The notes under the pieces were generated by a model, which saw nothing but the letters and a program-made list of their open reading frames with translations, was not told the DNA's origin and did not search any database. 64,000 nucleotides of DNA from positions 47,802,501 to 47,866,500 of the forward strand of contig NC_073637.1 of the NCBI RefSeq assembly GCF_029407905.1. Reading direction: 5' to 3'. The translations under genes were made by a program, and so were the position numbers. This document shows, in pieces, positions 43,614-55,213 of the stretch (its first letter is position 1; each line of letters begins with the position of its first letter). Source of the DNA: Bubalus kerabau. Lineage: Eukaryota; Chordata; Mammalia; Artiodactyla; Bovidae.

Positions 43614-43897
43614 CCGGAGAAGGCAATGGCACCCCACTCCAGTACTCTTGCCTGGAAAATCCCATGGATGGAGGAGTCTGGTAGGCTGTAGTCCATGGGG
43701 TCACTAAGAGTCGGACACGACTGAGCGACTTCCCTTTCACTTTTTACTTTCATGCATTGGAGGAGGAAATGGCAACCCACTCCAGTGTTCTTGCCTGGAG
43801 AATCCCAGGGATGGGGGAGCTTGGTGGGCTTCCGTCTATGGGGTCGCACAGAGTCGGACACGACTGAAGCGACTTGGCAGCAACTTAGCAGCAGCAG
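43614..43897 (+). mobile_element. Bov-A2 SINE with 12-bp target-site duplication
   Basis: Complete dimer; its tail carries an extra partial unit ('cttggcagcaacttagcagc') before (AGC)n. Flanks 43602-43613 and 43898-43909 match at 11 of 12. Confidence 0.96.
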
Positions 43898-44099
43898 CAT
43901 CATTACTTCTTCAGCAGTGTTTATTCCCACCCCGTCTTACCATATCATCTGCAAATAACTGTTGGACTGCTTATTGTCATTATCATAGAAATGTTCAATC
44001 TTCTAGTTTTCATAGACAAGTAATTTTTTGAAATGGTGCTGAGTTCCTATAACTTTTTTGTTAACATTAAAACTTACGTGCACAGATGCAGAGGTACTC

Positions 44100-44326
44100 G
44101 GTTTTCCCAGGTGGCACTAGTGGTAAAGAACCTGACCGCCAATGCAGGAGACATAAGAGACGCAGGTTCAGTCCCTGGGTTGGGAAGATCCCCTGGAAGA
44201 GGGCATGGCAATCCACTCCAGTATTCTTCCTGGAGAGTCTCACGGACAGAGGAGCCTGGTGGGCTACAGTCCATAGGGTCACAAAAGAATCAAACATGAC
44301 CAAGGCGACTTAGCAAACTCACAGCA
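44100..44326 (+). mobile_element. Bov-tA SINE with exact target-site duplication
   Basis: 'ggttttcccaggtggcacta' to 'gcgacttagcaaactcacag'. The 11-mer 'cagaggtactc' at 44089-44099 and 44327-44337 is exact. Confidence 0.95.
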
Positions 44327-44337
44327 CAGAGGTACTC

Positions 44338-44877
44338 ACAAACTCTTACCTAATTTCATAAAAGATACACAGTTGACATCAGGAAATGCAGGGAAAACAA
44401 TACCAAAATGAAGGACATGGCTTTATACTGGAAACATCAGTGGAAAACTCCTAAGAGTCTGTTTTCATTGAGAACCAATGACATTTACATCGCATATATT
44501 TCTCTTCTCTGGGTAGGCATTTGGGAGCCACTATTTTAGTACACTGTGAGCTTTGCCAGAGCTGAATTATCTCTGCTTCCTAATTTATCTTTGTCTTTCT
44601 CAGATATCTTGGGTCTCTAAAAGCTTATAACGGCAACAACAAAAAAACCTGATTTGTGACAACAGAGCAAAGAGTTGGGGAGTAGATGTTTCATACATCT
44701 AACAGTTGTCTAAAATAACCAAACGAGCACATCACTTTTATAAAAGTCTATCTGAAATGTGTATGAAAGGACAATAGACAGGTTACAAAGGATCTTCATC
44801 CTCAGTGAGCAAAAATTTTACAAAATTCCAAATTATGGCTTTATATTTAATCATTTTCTTATCCTTAAAATGTAGTT
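44338..44877. other. Unique-looking intronic sequence
   Basis: Nothing recognised. Confidence 0.35.
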
Positions 44878-47252
44878 TTGTTGTTGTTCAGTCAGTAGGA
44901 TGTGTCTGACTTGCAACCCCAGGGACTGCAGCACACCAGGCTCCTCTGTCCTCCACTGTCTCCCAGAGTTTACTCAAATTCATGTCCATTGAGTGGGTGA
45001 TGCTATCTAATCATCTCATCTTTTGCTGCCCACTTCTCCTCCTGCCCTCAATCTTTCCCAGCATCAGGGTCTTTCCAATGAGTCAGCTGTTCGCATCAAG
45101 TGGCCAAAGTATTGGAGCTTCAGCATCAGTACTTCCAGTGAATATTCAGGGTTGATTTGCTTTAGAATTGACTGGTTTTATCTCCTTGTGGTCCAGAGGA
45201 CTCTCAAGACCCTTCTTCAACACCACATTTTAAAAGCATCAGTTCTTCAGTGCTCAGCCTTCTTTATGGTCCAGCCCCCACATCCACACAGGACTACTGG
45301 AAAAATTATACCTTTGACTATATAGACCTTTGTTGGCAAAGTGATGTCTCTGCTTTTTAATATGCTCTCTAGGTTTGTCATAGCTTTCCTTCCAAGGAGC
45401 AAGCATCTTTTAATTTCATGGCTGCAGTCACTGTCTGCAGTAATTTTGGAGTCCAGGAAAATAAAATTTGTCACTGTTTCCACTTTTTCCCCTTATATTT
45501 GCCGTGAAGTGATGAGACTGGATGCCATGATCTTACTTTTTTAAATGTTGAATTTTAAGCCAGCTTTTTCACTCTCTTCTTAAACCTTCATCAAGAGGCT
45601 CTTTAGTTCTTATTCACTTTCTGCTGTTAGAGTGATATCATCTGCATTTCTGAGGTTATTGATATTTCTCACAGCAGTCTTGATTCCAGCTTGTGATTCA
45701 TCCAGCCCAGCATTTCTCATTATGTACTCTGCATATAAGTTAAATAAAAAGGGTGACAATATACAGGCTTGCCATACTTTTTCCCAATTTTGAACCAAGT
45801 TGTTGTTCCATGTCCAGCTCTAGTTGTTACTTCTTGACCCACATACAGGTTTCTCAGAAGACCAGTAAGGTGGTCTGGTACTCCCATTTCAAGAATTTTA
45901 CACAGTTTGTTATGATCCACACAGTCAAAGACTTTATAGTTAGTGAAGCAGAAGTAGATGTTTTTCTGGAACTCCCTTGCTTTTTCCATGTTCCAAGGAA
46001 TGTTGGCAATTTGATCTCTGGTTCCTCTGCCCCTTCAAAACCAGCTTGTACATCTGAAATTTCCTGGTTCACATACTGCTTAAACTTAGCTTGACGGATT
46101 TGGAGCATAACCTTTCTAGCATGTGAAATGAGTGCAGTTCTATGGTAGTTTGGTATTGCAATGAAAACTGACTTTTTCCAGTCCTTTGACCACTACTGAG
46201 TTTTCTGTTTGCTGACATATTGAGTGCAGTACTTTAACAGCATCATCTTTTAGGATTTGAAATAGCTTGGCTGGAATTCCATCACCTCCACTAGCTTTGT
46301 TCTCAAGGGTGTCCGGCTCTCGGTGAGCAATAATACTATCATGGTTATCTGGGTCATTGAGATCTTTTTTGTACAGTTCTTTTGTGCATTCTTGCCCCCT
46401 CATCTTAATCTCTTCTGCTTCTCTAAGTTCCTTACCATTTCTGTCCTTTATTTTGCCTATCCTTGCATGAAATGTTCCTTTGATATCTCCAATTTTCTTG
46501 ACGAGGTCTCTAGTCTTTCCCATTCTATTGTTTTCCTCCATTTCTTTGCATCGTTCTTTTTATAAGACCTTCTTATTTATCCTTGCTATTGTCTGGAACC
46601 CTGCATGCATTTGGGCATATCTTTCTTTTTCTCTTTTATCTTTTGCTTCTCTTCTCTCCCCAGCTATTTGTAAAACCTCCTCAGACAACTGCTTTACCTT
46701 CTTGCATCCTTTTCTTTGGGATGGTTTTGGTCACTGCCTCCTGTCCAGTGTTACAAACCTCCTTCTGTAGTTCTTCAGGCACTCCATCAAATCTAATTCC
46801 TTGAATCTATTTGTTACCTCTGCTGTATAAGGGATTTGATTTAGGTCATACCTAAATGGTCTACTGTTTTTCCCTCCTTTCTTCAATTTAAGCCTGAATT
46901 TTGCAATCAGGTGCTGATGGTTTGAGCCACAGTCAGCTCCAGGTCTTGTTTTTGCTACTGTATAGATCTTCTCCATCTTTGGCTGCAAAGAACATAATCA
47001 GTCTGATTTTGGTATTGATGGTCTGATGATGTACATGTGTAGAGTCATCTCTTAGGTTGTTGAAAAAGAGTGTTTGCTATGACCAGCATTTTCTCTTGGC
47101 AAAACTCTGTTAGCCTTGCCCTACTTCATTTTGTACTCCAGGGCCAAACTTGCCTGTTATTCCAGGTTTCTCTTGACTTCCTACTTTTGCATTCCAGCCC
47201 CCTGTGATGCAAAGAGCATCTTTTTTTGGTGTTAGTTCTAAAAGGTGTTGTA
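44878..47252 (-). mobile_element. BovB LINE, about 2.4 kb, antisense
   Basis: The most extended BovB copy. From right to left on the minus strand it begins in the endonuclease domain ('ttagaactaacaccaaaaaa', 'ctggaatgcaaaagtaggaa'), continues through the linker ('KPASGGDGIPAKLF'-like region near 46300), the RT core, and the BovB tail at 44878. The RT box at 45637-45648 encodes NADD instead of YADD. Frameshifts and stops split the frame into many pieces, so it is inactive. The 5' end is truncated within the endonuclease region. Confidence 0.94.
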
Positions 47253-47804
47253 GATATGGTTATTTAAATCACTGAAACAAATATAGAAAAGCCAGAAATC
47301 ATTTCCAAATTCTTGTTTTTTTCAGTTCCTTTTCAAGTAACATTTATAGAACAAAACAGTTTGATTTCAACATTGGGAAGAAAGACACTGATTTTTTTTT
47401 CAAGTTTGTACTAGCCACTAGAACGTGCTATAATGATGGAAATGTTCAGTAATCTGCACTGTCTGATATGGTAGCCACAGCAGCACATGGTTGATGAGCA
47501 ATGGAAATGTGGCTGGTGTGACAGAGGAACTAAATTTCATCTGTTCTTAAATATAATTAAAGTAGCCCATGCAGCTGTTGGCTCCTGTGATGGACTGTGT
47601 GGCTTCAAAGGATTGACCAAGGAGTATTGAGCTACACTTTGTGGTGCTAATTTGGATGGCATCTTATCAATTTTCTTAGTAAACTTGAGAAACTTTAACA
47701 TGGGCATTTTTTTTAAAAATTAGTCTCCAGGAAATGATATGCCTATTAAAGGCTCTATTGACTTTTGAGCTACTTTTAGTCCTCAGATCACCACAATTTT
47801 TATA
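47253..47804. other. Unique sequence with an ancient DNA-transposon-like patch
   Basis: About 47425-47560 ('tactagccactagaacgtgc', 'gtctgatatggtagccacag', 'gaaatgtggctggtgtgaca') resembles a common old mammalian DNA repeat. Family not assigned. Confidence 0.4.
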
Positions 47805-48165
47805 TTTTTTAAAATTAATTAATTATTATATTTGTTTCTGGCTGTGCTGAGTCTTCATTGCTGCATGGGCTTTTCTCTAGTTGCAGAGAGTAGTAACTAT
47901 TCTTTGTTGTTGTGCACAGGCTTCCCATTGCAGAGGCTTCTCTCATTGTAGGACACAGGCTCTAGGGCATGTGGTCTTCAGTTTTTTTCAGCACGTGGGC
48001 TCAGTAATTGAGGCTCTCAGGCTCTAAGAGCACAGTCTGAACAGTTGTAGCACAAGGGCTTAGTTGCTTTGTGGCATGTGCGATCTTCCCCGACCAGGGA
48101 TTGAACTTGTATCTCCGGCATTGGTAGGTGGATTCTTTACACACTGAGCCACCAGGGAAGCCCTA
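47805..48165 (-). mobile_element. Long CHR-type SINE, antisense
   Basis: The left A/T-rich tail 'aattaattaattattatatt' precedes 'ctggctgtgctgagtcttca', 'gcagaggcttctctcattgt' and the tRNA-like head 'gagccaccagggaagcccta'. Confidence 0.88.
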
Positions 48166-48389
48166 TCACAAGTTTTTAAAATGCTGATTCTCATTCTTTA
48201 AATTGCAGTCGTCCATTTCCTCCACTGGTATAGCTCTTCTTTGATGGTTTAGGTAATGTGATTTTTGACTTATATGTACTTGTACACATACATCAATCCA
48301 TACATATAGGCACCTATAGATAGCGTATATACATTTGTGAAGATCAGGTGAAATGAGGGCTGGGACTTGTTAAACTTGAGTGTTCCTTT

Positions 48390-48659
48390 GTTGCTGCTAA
48401 GTCGCTTCAGTCGTGTCCAGCTCTGTGCGACCCCATAGACAGAAGCCCACGAGGCTCCCCTGTGCCTAGGATTCTCCAGGCAAGAACACTGGAGTGGGTT
48501 GCCACTTCCTTCTCCAATGCAGGAAAGTGAAAAGTGAAAGGGAAGTCGCTCAGTCGTGTCAGACTCGTAGCGACCCCATGGACTACAGCCTACCAGACTC
48601 CTCCATCCATGGGATTTTCCAGGCAAGAGTACTGGAGTGGGGTGCCATTGCCTTCTCCG
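48390..48659 (-). mobile_element. Bov-A2 SINE with 13-bp exact target-site duplication
   Basis: Complete dimer. The 13-mer 'tgagtgttccttt' brackets it at 48377-48389 and 48660-48672. Confidence 0.97.
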
Positions 48660-48672
48660 TGAGTGTTCCTTT

Positions 48673-50202
48673 AGCCTGAGCATTACTATGAATAGAGAAA
48701 ATAAGCAAACAGAATTGTCTGCCAAGTTGATCTGGCTCCACCCCCTTGGGGAAGGAGAACACCCACATTCGTCAAGTCAAACCAGAACCTATCAGGCCTT
48801 TTTCATGTTTCTGTGATTCCACAGAAAACTGATGTTTCTTCCTGAAGTATTCTTTTTTCTCTTCACTTGTGGGGTGACCCTTGCAAGAGAATTTTAAAGT
48901 TGCTTTTCTTCTCTGAATCCTCTATCTGACCTTTTGTCCTCTTTTCCCCTTCCTAGCCACACGAACCAGTCACCCCTTTCTTTTTAGTGGAGTTGTGTGT
49001 ATATGTGGTCCTGGTCTTTGCTTTAGAAGAAATTGGCATCACAAAGATGATATTAACGAGAATGAAGGAAGTAATGATTGCAGCGGTTACTGTCTGTGGG
49101 GCATTTAGTAAAATGCCAAGCATTGACTAAACACTTTAAATACATTTTCATCTAACCCTTCTAAAGCATTGTAGAAAAGTTATGATTGTTCCAATTTTAT
49201 AGATAAGACAACTTAACACAAAGTAAGTTGTCCAAAGCCTACCACCTCATCAGTGGTAGGGCTGGGTTTATTTGACTCCAGAGCTCATGGTTTTACTGAC
49301 TAAGGGTTAATTAAGATGTAGAGAGAAAAAGAAAAACCTCTTATTCCCCATAGTACCATGGTGTGGTGGGAACAGCATTGTATGTCATGTGAAAGAGCTC
49401 TTGTTTTCATTTTTACCTTAGCCATTTTCATGGTGGCCTTAAGTGGGTCAAGTCTTTCTCTCCTTCTGATTTCTAATTCCCTCCTTCTTCTAAAAAATAC
49501 CTTAGTGATAGAAAATGCAACATCCTCCATATGTTAATTCTACATTATTATACTTCCTCCTCCCTTCTCAAAATACCAGATTGTACTATGTAAAGACTTC
49601 TTGAACAATCAGACACTTTCAGTTCATTAGTTTGATTTGACAGACAGCCATCAGCTCACCTTTAGAGCATATGTTTCAAGGTGCAGCAGTTTGCTTTTAT
49701 TTTTATTTCTGTCCTCATTCCTCAACTCTCACCAAGGTTGTTTATATATTTGGAAAACTGTCATTTTTTTCTTCTGGCTTTGCTTCACCCCTTTTTTTTT
49801 TTAAATTTCACTTTAGTTTTCCCTTTTCACTTAGGGCTCCTACTTTTCATGTCTGTAATGTGTTTGCCCTTTAAAGTTACATGATACCATTTTGCTGTTT
49901 AACAGTTGTTAAAATGGTTAATGCCAAATATTCCTCTGTTTTGATGGACGACAGAAGGATGTAAATGGAGTGTGGATGCTCGCTGACTATGTGCTAAGAG
50001 TCGGGTGTCCCATATGTGCCATCTCGTGTTGTCAATACAGTAACGTGTGGCTGAGTAATAAGGTCATATTAGTATTTCCATTTCATGGAAAAGAAGTGAT
50101 ATAACTTGGCTATAATGAAATATATATAGTAAGTGTAGACCTTGGGCTTGCATCAACATGTAGCTGAATAGAGGGGAGGGATGTGAATAAAAACACAGGA
50201 TT
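48673..50202. other. Mostly unique; MIR at 49080-49280
   Basis: MIR words 'tgccaagcattgactaaaca', 'atacattttcatctaaccct' and 'gtggtagggctgggtttatt' mark 49080-49280 (plus). The acceptor-like 'ccccttcctag' at about 48956 leads to a stop in the needed frame. No other feature. Confidence 0.45.
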
Positions 50203-50216
50203 CAGAAACATTTGTA

Positions 50217-50425
50217 GAGACTTCACTGGCAGTCCAGTGGTTAAGACTGCTTTTCAGTGCAGGGAATGTGAGTTCAGTGGGCAGCTAAGATCCCACATGC
50301 TTTGTGGCCAAAATAACACATCATAAAACAGAAGCGATATTGTGACAAACTCAATAAAGACTTTAAAAAAAAAGTCCACATAAAAAAGTCTTAAAAAAAA
50401 TAAAAATGAAAGACAAAACAAACCC
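50217..50425 (+). mobile_element. CHR-2-type SINE with target-site duplication
   Basis: 'cttcactggcagtccagtgg' head, 'gcgatattgtgacaaactca' and 'ataaagacttt' tail region, A-rich end. Flanks 50203-50216 and 50426-50438 match apart from one extra A. Confidence 0.9.
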
Positions 50426-50461
50426 CAGAACATTTGTAAATATTTAAGTGTATCTAGTGTT

Positions 50462-50480
50462 TGTATTTTGTTACATTTTA
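50462..50480. repeat. Target-site duplication, left copy (L1)
   Basis: 'tgtattttgttacatttta', identical to 54121-54139. Confidence 0.97.
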
Positions 50481-50864
50481 TTTATTTTTTTTTTTACAGG
50501 AAAATTATTTATTTTTTTTTAATTTTATTTTATTTTTAAACTTTACATAATTGTATTAGTTTTGCCAAATATCAAAATGAATCTGCCACAGGTATACATG
50601 TGTTCCCCATCCTGAACCCTCCTTCCTCCTCCCTCCTCCCTCCCCATTCCATCCCTCTGGGTCGTCCCAGTGCACCAGCCCCAAGCATTTAGTATCGTGC
50701 ATCGAACCTGGACTGGTGACTCATTTCATACATGATATTTTACATGTTTCAATGCCATTCTCCCAAATCTTCCCACCCTCTCCCTCTCTCTGAGTCCATA
50801 AGACTGTTCTATACATCAGTGTCTCTTTTGCTGTCTCGTACACAGGATTATTGTTACCATCTTT

Positions 50865-51225
50865 CTAAATTCCATATATATGCGTTAGTATACTGTATTG
50901 GTGTTTTTCTTTCTGGCTTACTTCACTCTGTATAATAGGCTCCAGTTTCATCCACCTCATTAGAACTGATTCAAATGTATTCTTTTTAATGGCTGAGTAA
51001 TACTCCATTGTGTATATGTACCACAGCTTTCTTATCCATTCCTCTGCTGATGGACATCTAGGTTGCTTCCATGTCCTGGCTATTATAAACAGTGCTGTGA
51101 TGAACATTGGGGTACACATGTCTCTTTCCCTTCTGGTTTCCTCAGTGTGTATGCCCAGCAGTGGGATTGCTGGATCATAAGGCAGTTCTATTTCCAGTTT
51201 TTTAAGGAATCTCCACACTGTTCTC
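50865..51225 (-). pseudogene. L1 ORF2, C-terminal end
   Basis: Translates to the end of ORF2 ('KLEIELPYDPAIPLLGI', 'WIRKLWYIYTMEYYSAIKKN', 'HQYSILTHIYGI' and stop). The stop and 3'UTR follow normally. It continues the protein interrupted at 54120 on the other strand. Confidence 0.93.
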
Positions 51226-54120
51226 TAACCTTCTCCAGGATAGATCACATCCTGGGCCATAAAGCTAGCCTTGGTAAATTCAAAAAAATAGAAATCATTC
51301 CAAGCATCTTTTCTGACCACAATGCAGTTAGACTAGATCTCAATTACAAGAGAAAAACTATTAAAAATTCCAACATATGGAGGCTGAACAACATGCTGCT
51401 GAATAACCAACAAATCACAGAAGAAATCAAGAAAGAAATCAAAATTTGCATAGAAACGAATGAAAATGAAAACACAACAACCCAAAACCTGTGGGACACG
51501 GTAAAAGCAGTCTTAAGGGGAAAGTTCATAGCAATACAGGCACACCTCAAGAAACAAGAAAAAAGTCAAATAAATAACCTAACTCTACACCTAAAGCAAC
51601 TAGAAAAGGAAGGAATGAAGAACCCCAGGGTTAGTAGAAGGAAAGAAATCTTAAAACTTAGAGCAGAAATAAATGCAAAAGAAACAAAAGAGATCATAGC
51701 AAAAATCAACAAAACCAATAGCTGGTTTTTTGAAAGGATAAATAAAATTGACAAACCATTAGCCAGACTCATCAAGAAACAAAGGGAGAAAAATCAAATC
51801 AATAAAATTAGAAATGAAAATGGAGAGATCACAACAGACAACACAGAAATACAAAGGATCATAAGAGAGTACTATCAACAATTATATGCCAATAAAATGG
51901 ACAACGTGGAAGAAATGGGCAAATTCTTAGAAAAGTACAACTTTCCAAAACTCGATCAGGAAGAAATAGAAAATCTTAACAGACCCATCACAAGCACGGA
52001 AATTGAAACGGTAATAAAAAATCTTCCAGCAAACAAAAGCCCAGGTCCAGACGGCTTCACAGCTGATTTCTACCAAAAATTTAGAGAAGAGCTAACACCT
52101 ATCCTGCTCAAACTCTTCCAGAAAATTGCAGAGGATGGTAAACTTCCAAACTCATTCTATGAGGCCACCATCACCCTAATACCAAAACCTGACAAAGATC
52201 CCACAAAAAAAGAAAACTACAGGCCAATATCACTGATGAACATAGATGCAAAAATCCTTAACAAAATTCTAGCAATCAGAATCCAACAACACATTAAAAA
52301 GATCATACACCATGACCAAGTGGGCTTTATCCCAGGGATGCAAGGATTCTTCAATATCCGCAAATCAATCAATGTAATACACCACATTAACAAATTGAAA
52401 AATAAAAACCATATGATTATCTCAATAGATGCAGAGAAAGCCTTTGACAAAATTCAACATCCATTTATGATCAAAACTCTCCAGAAAGCAGGAATAGAAG
52501 GAACATACCTCAACATAATCAAAGCTATATATGACAAACCCACAGCAAACATTATCCTCAATGGTGAAAAATTGAAAGCATTTCCTCTAAAGTCAGGAAC
52601 AAGACAAGGGTGCCCACTTTCACCATTACTATTCAACATAGTTTTGGAAGTTTTGGCCACAGCAATCAGAGCAGAAAAAGAAATAAAAGGAATCCAAATT
52701 GGAAAAGAAGAAGTAAAGCTCTCACTGTTTGCAGATGACATGATCCTCTACATAGAAGACCCTAAAGACTCCACCAGAAAATTACTAGAACTAATCAATG
52801 ACTATAGTAAAGTTGCAGGATATAAAATCAACACACAGAAATCCCTTGCATTCCTATACACTAATAATGAGAAAACAGAAAGAGAAATTAAGGAAACAAT
52901 TCCATTCACCATTGCAACGGAAAGAATAAAATACTTAGGAATATATCTACCTAAAGAATCTAAAGACCTATATATAGAAAACTATAAAACACTGGTGAAA
53001 GAAATCAAAGAGGACACTAACAGATGGAGAAATATACCATGTTCATGGATTGGAAGAATCAATATAGTGAAAATGAGTATACTACCCAAAGCAATCTATA
53101 GATTCAATGCAATCCCTATCAAGCTACCAACAGCATTCTTCACAGAGCTAGAACAAATAATTTCACAATTTGTATGGAAAAACAAAAAACCTCGAATAGC
53201 CAAAGCGATCTTGAGAAAGAAGAATGGAACTGGAGGAATCAACCTACCTGACTTCAGGCTCTACTACAAAGCCACAGTTATCAAGACAGTATGGTACTGG
53301 CACAAAGACAGAAATATAGATCAATGGAACAAAATAGAAAGCCCAGAGATAAATCCACGCACATATGGACACCTTATCTTTGACAAAGGAGGCAAGAATA
53401 TACAATGGATTAAAGACAATCTCTTTAACAAGTGGTGCTGGGAACTCTGGTCAACCACTTGTAAAAGAATGAAACTAGAACACTTTCTAACACCATACAC
53501 AAAAATAAACTCAAAATGGATTAAAGATCTCAACGTAAGACCAGAAACTATAAAACTCCTAGAGGAGAACACAGGCAAAACACTCTCTGACATACATCAC
53601 AGCAGGATCCTCAATGACCCACCTCCCAGAATATTGGAAATAAAAGCAAAAATAAACAAATGGGACCTAATTAACCTTAAAAGCTTCTGCACATCAAAGG
53701 AAACTATTAGCAAGGTGAAAAGACAGCCTTCAGAATGGGAGAAGATAATAGCAAATGAAGCAACTGACAAACAACTAATCTCGAGAATATACAAGCAACT
53801 CCTACAGCTCAACTCCAGAAAAATAAATGACCCAATCAAAAAATGGGCCAAAGAACTAAATAGACATTTCTCCAAAGAAGACATACAGACGGCTAACAAA
53901 CACATGAAAAGATGCTCAACATCACTCATTATCAGAGAAATGCAAATCAAAACCACTATGAGGTACCATTTCTCACCAGTCAGAATGGCTGCGATCCAAA
54001 AGTCTACAAGTAATAAATGCTGGAGAGGGTGTGGAGAAAAGGGAACCCTCTTACACTGTTGGTGGGAATGCAAACTAGTACAGGCACTATGGAGAACAGT
54101 GTGGAGATTCCTTAAAAAAC
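51226..54120 (+). pseudogene. L1 ORF2, endonuclease tail to Cys-rich domain, inverted segment
   Basis: An uninterrupted frame of about 965 codons. It begins at the end of the endonuclease domain ('FSRIDHILGHK'), then has the RT fingers ('KSPGPDGFTADFYQKF', 'LIPKPDKDPTKKENYRPISL'), the palm with FADD at 52728-52739, the thumb, and the C-terminal knuckle C-x3-C-x7-H-x4-C at 54018-54071. The frame is closed by the target-site copy ('YFVTF' stop). No stop or frameshift is present over 2.9 kb, which marks a recent insertion. It lacks ORF1, most of the endonuclease, a promoter and its own C-terminus, so it cannot mobilise itself. The ATG at 51063 lies in the oppositely oriented part and is not the native start. 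Confidence 0.96.
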
Positions 54121-54139
54121 TGTATTTTGTTACATTTTA
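54121..54139. repeat. Target-site duplication, right copy (L1)
   Basis: Identical to 50462-50480; lies directly at the end of the inverted segment. Confidence 0.97.
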
Positions 54140-54162
54140 AAGATTACTTTATATTCATTATG

Positions 54163-54452
54163 CTGCTGTCATTCAGTTGCTCAGTGGAGTCCAACTCTTT
54201 GCAGCCTCATGGACTGCAGCACGCTGGGCTTCCCTATCCTTCACTATCTCCTGAAGTTTTCTCAAACCCATGTCCACTGAGTCGTTGATGCCATCGAATC
54301 ATCTCGTCCTCTGTCGCCCCCTTCTCCTCGTGCCCTCAATCTCTCCCAGCATCAGTGTCTTTTCTAATGAGTCGGGTCTTTGCATCAGGTGGCCAAAGTA
54401 TTGGAGCTTCAACTTCAGCATCAGTCCTTCCAATGAATATCCAATAGAAAGC
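54163..54452 (-). mobile_element. BovB LINE 3' end, antisense
   Basis: 'ctgtcattcagttgctcagt', 'catctcgtcctctgtcgccc', 'tctcccagcatcagtgtctt', 'gtggccaaagtattggagct' in BovB order. About 290 bp, 5'-truncated. Confidence 0.92.
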
Positions 54453-54730
54453 AAGTATTTTAAGTGTTCAGGTCACTGAGTTTTGATACTTACATCATGT
54501 TGTGTAACTGAAGCAAGATGTAGAACACTTGCACTGCCTAGGAAGTTCCCTTGACTCTACAGTGAAATCTTTGTCTCTTCCACTCAGCACTTGAATGTGT
54601 CCACTGAGTTTTTCTTTTTTTTTTAATATTATTTAGTCATGATATTTCCATTTTTCTTATTTGTCTTATTTTTTTGTTTTTTTTTTTGTTTTTTTTTTTT
54701 TTGAGATTTTCTTGGCTGAAGCTTTCTGGG
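54453..54730. other. T-rich unique sequence
   Basis: Long T-runs at 54607-54624 and 54668-54702. Confidence 0.4.
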
Positions 54731-54731
54731 G

Positions 54732-54787
<56 letters not shown>
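54731..54787. repeat. (GT)n(GA)n microsatellite
   Basis: About 5 GT units then about 23 uninterrupted GA units. Confidence 0.97.
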
Positions 54788-54791
<4 letters not shown>

Positions 54792-54992
54792 TTTAATTAC
54801 TCACTGAAGGATTTTAAACACGGTCCACTTTTAGATTTTTGTCAAATAATTCTGAGATCTGTCATCTTGGTATTGGCATCTATGGATTGATCATTCCTCA
54901 TTCAGTTTGAGGTCCTCCTGCTTCTTGGTTATGTGTGATTTTTCTGTTCAATCAGAACTTGGACATTTTCATTTTATGTTATGAGACACTGA

Positions 54993-55202
54993 AGGGAAAT
55001 GTTAGTTGCTCAGTTGTGCCTGATTCTTTGTGACCCCATGGACTGTAACACACCAGGCTCCTCTATCCATGGGATTCTCCAGGCAAGAATACTGGAGTGG
55101 GTAGCCACTCCCTTCTCCAGGGGCTCTTCCCAACCCAGGGATCGATCCTGGATCTCCTGCATTGCAGCAGATTCTTTACCATCTGAGCCCCCAGGGAAGC
55201 CC
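54993..55202 (-). mobile_element. Bov-tA SINE
   Basis: Reverse Bov-tA from 'gttagttgctcagttgtgcc' to 'gagcccccagggaagccc'. Flanks 'atgagacactgaa' (54980-54992) and 'atgagactgaa' (55203-55213) differ by a 2-base gap. Confidence 0.94.
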
Positions 55203-55213
55203 ATGAGACTGAA

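Larger units (their letters stand above)
50481..54120 (-). mobile_element. Young L1 LINE insertion with inverted 5' part (twin priming)
   Basis: Minus-strand L1: poly(A) as T-runs at 50481-50520, 3'UTR, and the ORF2 C-terminus (117-codon frame 50865-51218) up to about 51225. From about 51226 the L1 sequence switches strand and runs plus-sense to 54120. The 19-mer 'tgtattttgttacatttta' flanks the whole unit (50462-50480 and 54121-54139). Twenty-nine bases of L1 sequence (51197-51225 and 54092-54120, in opposite orientation) are present in both parts. Total 3640 bp, so 5'-truncated. Confidence 0.97.
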
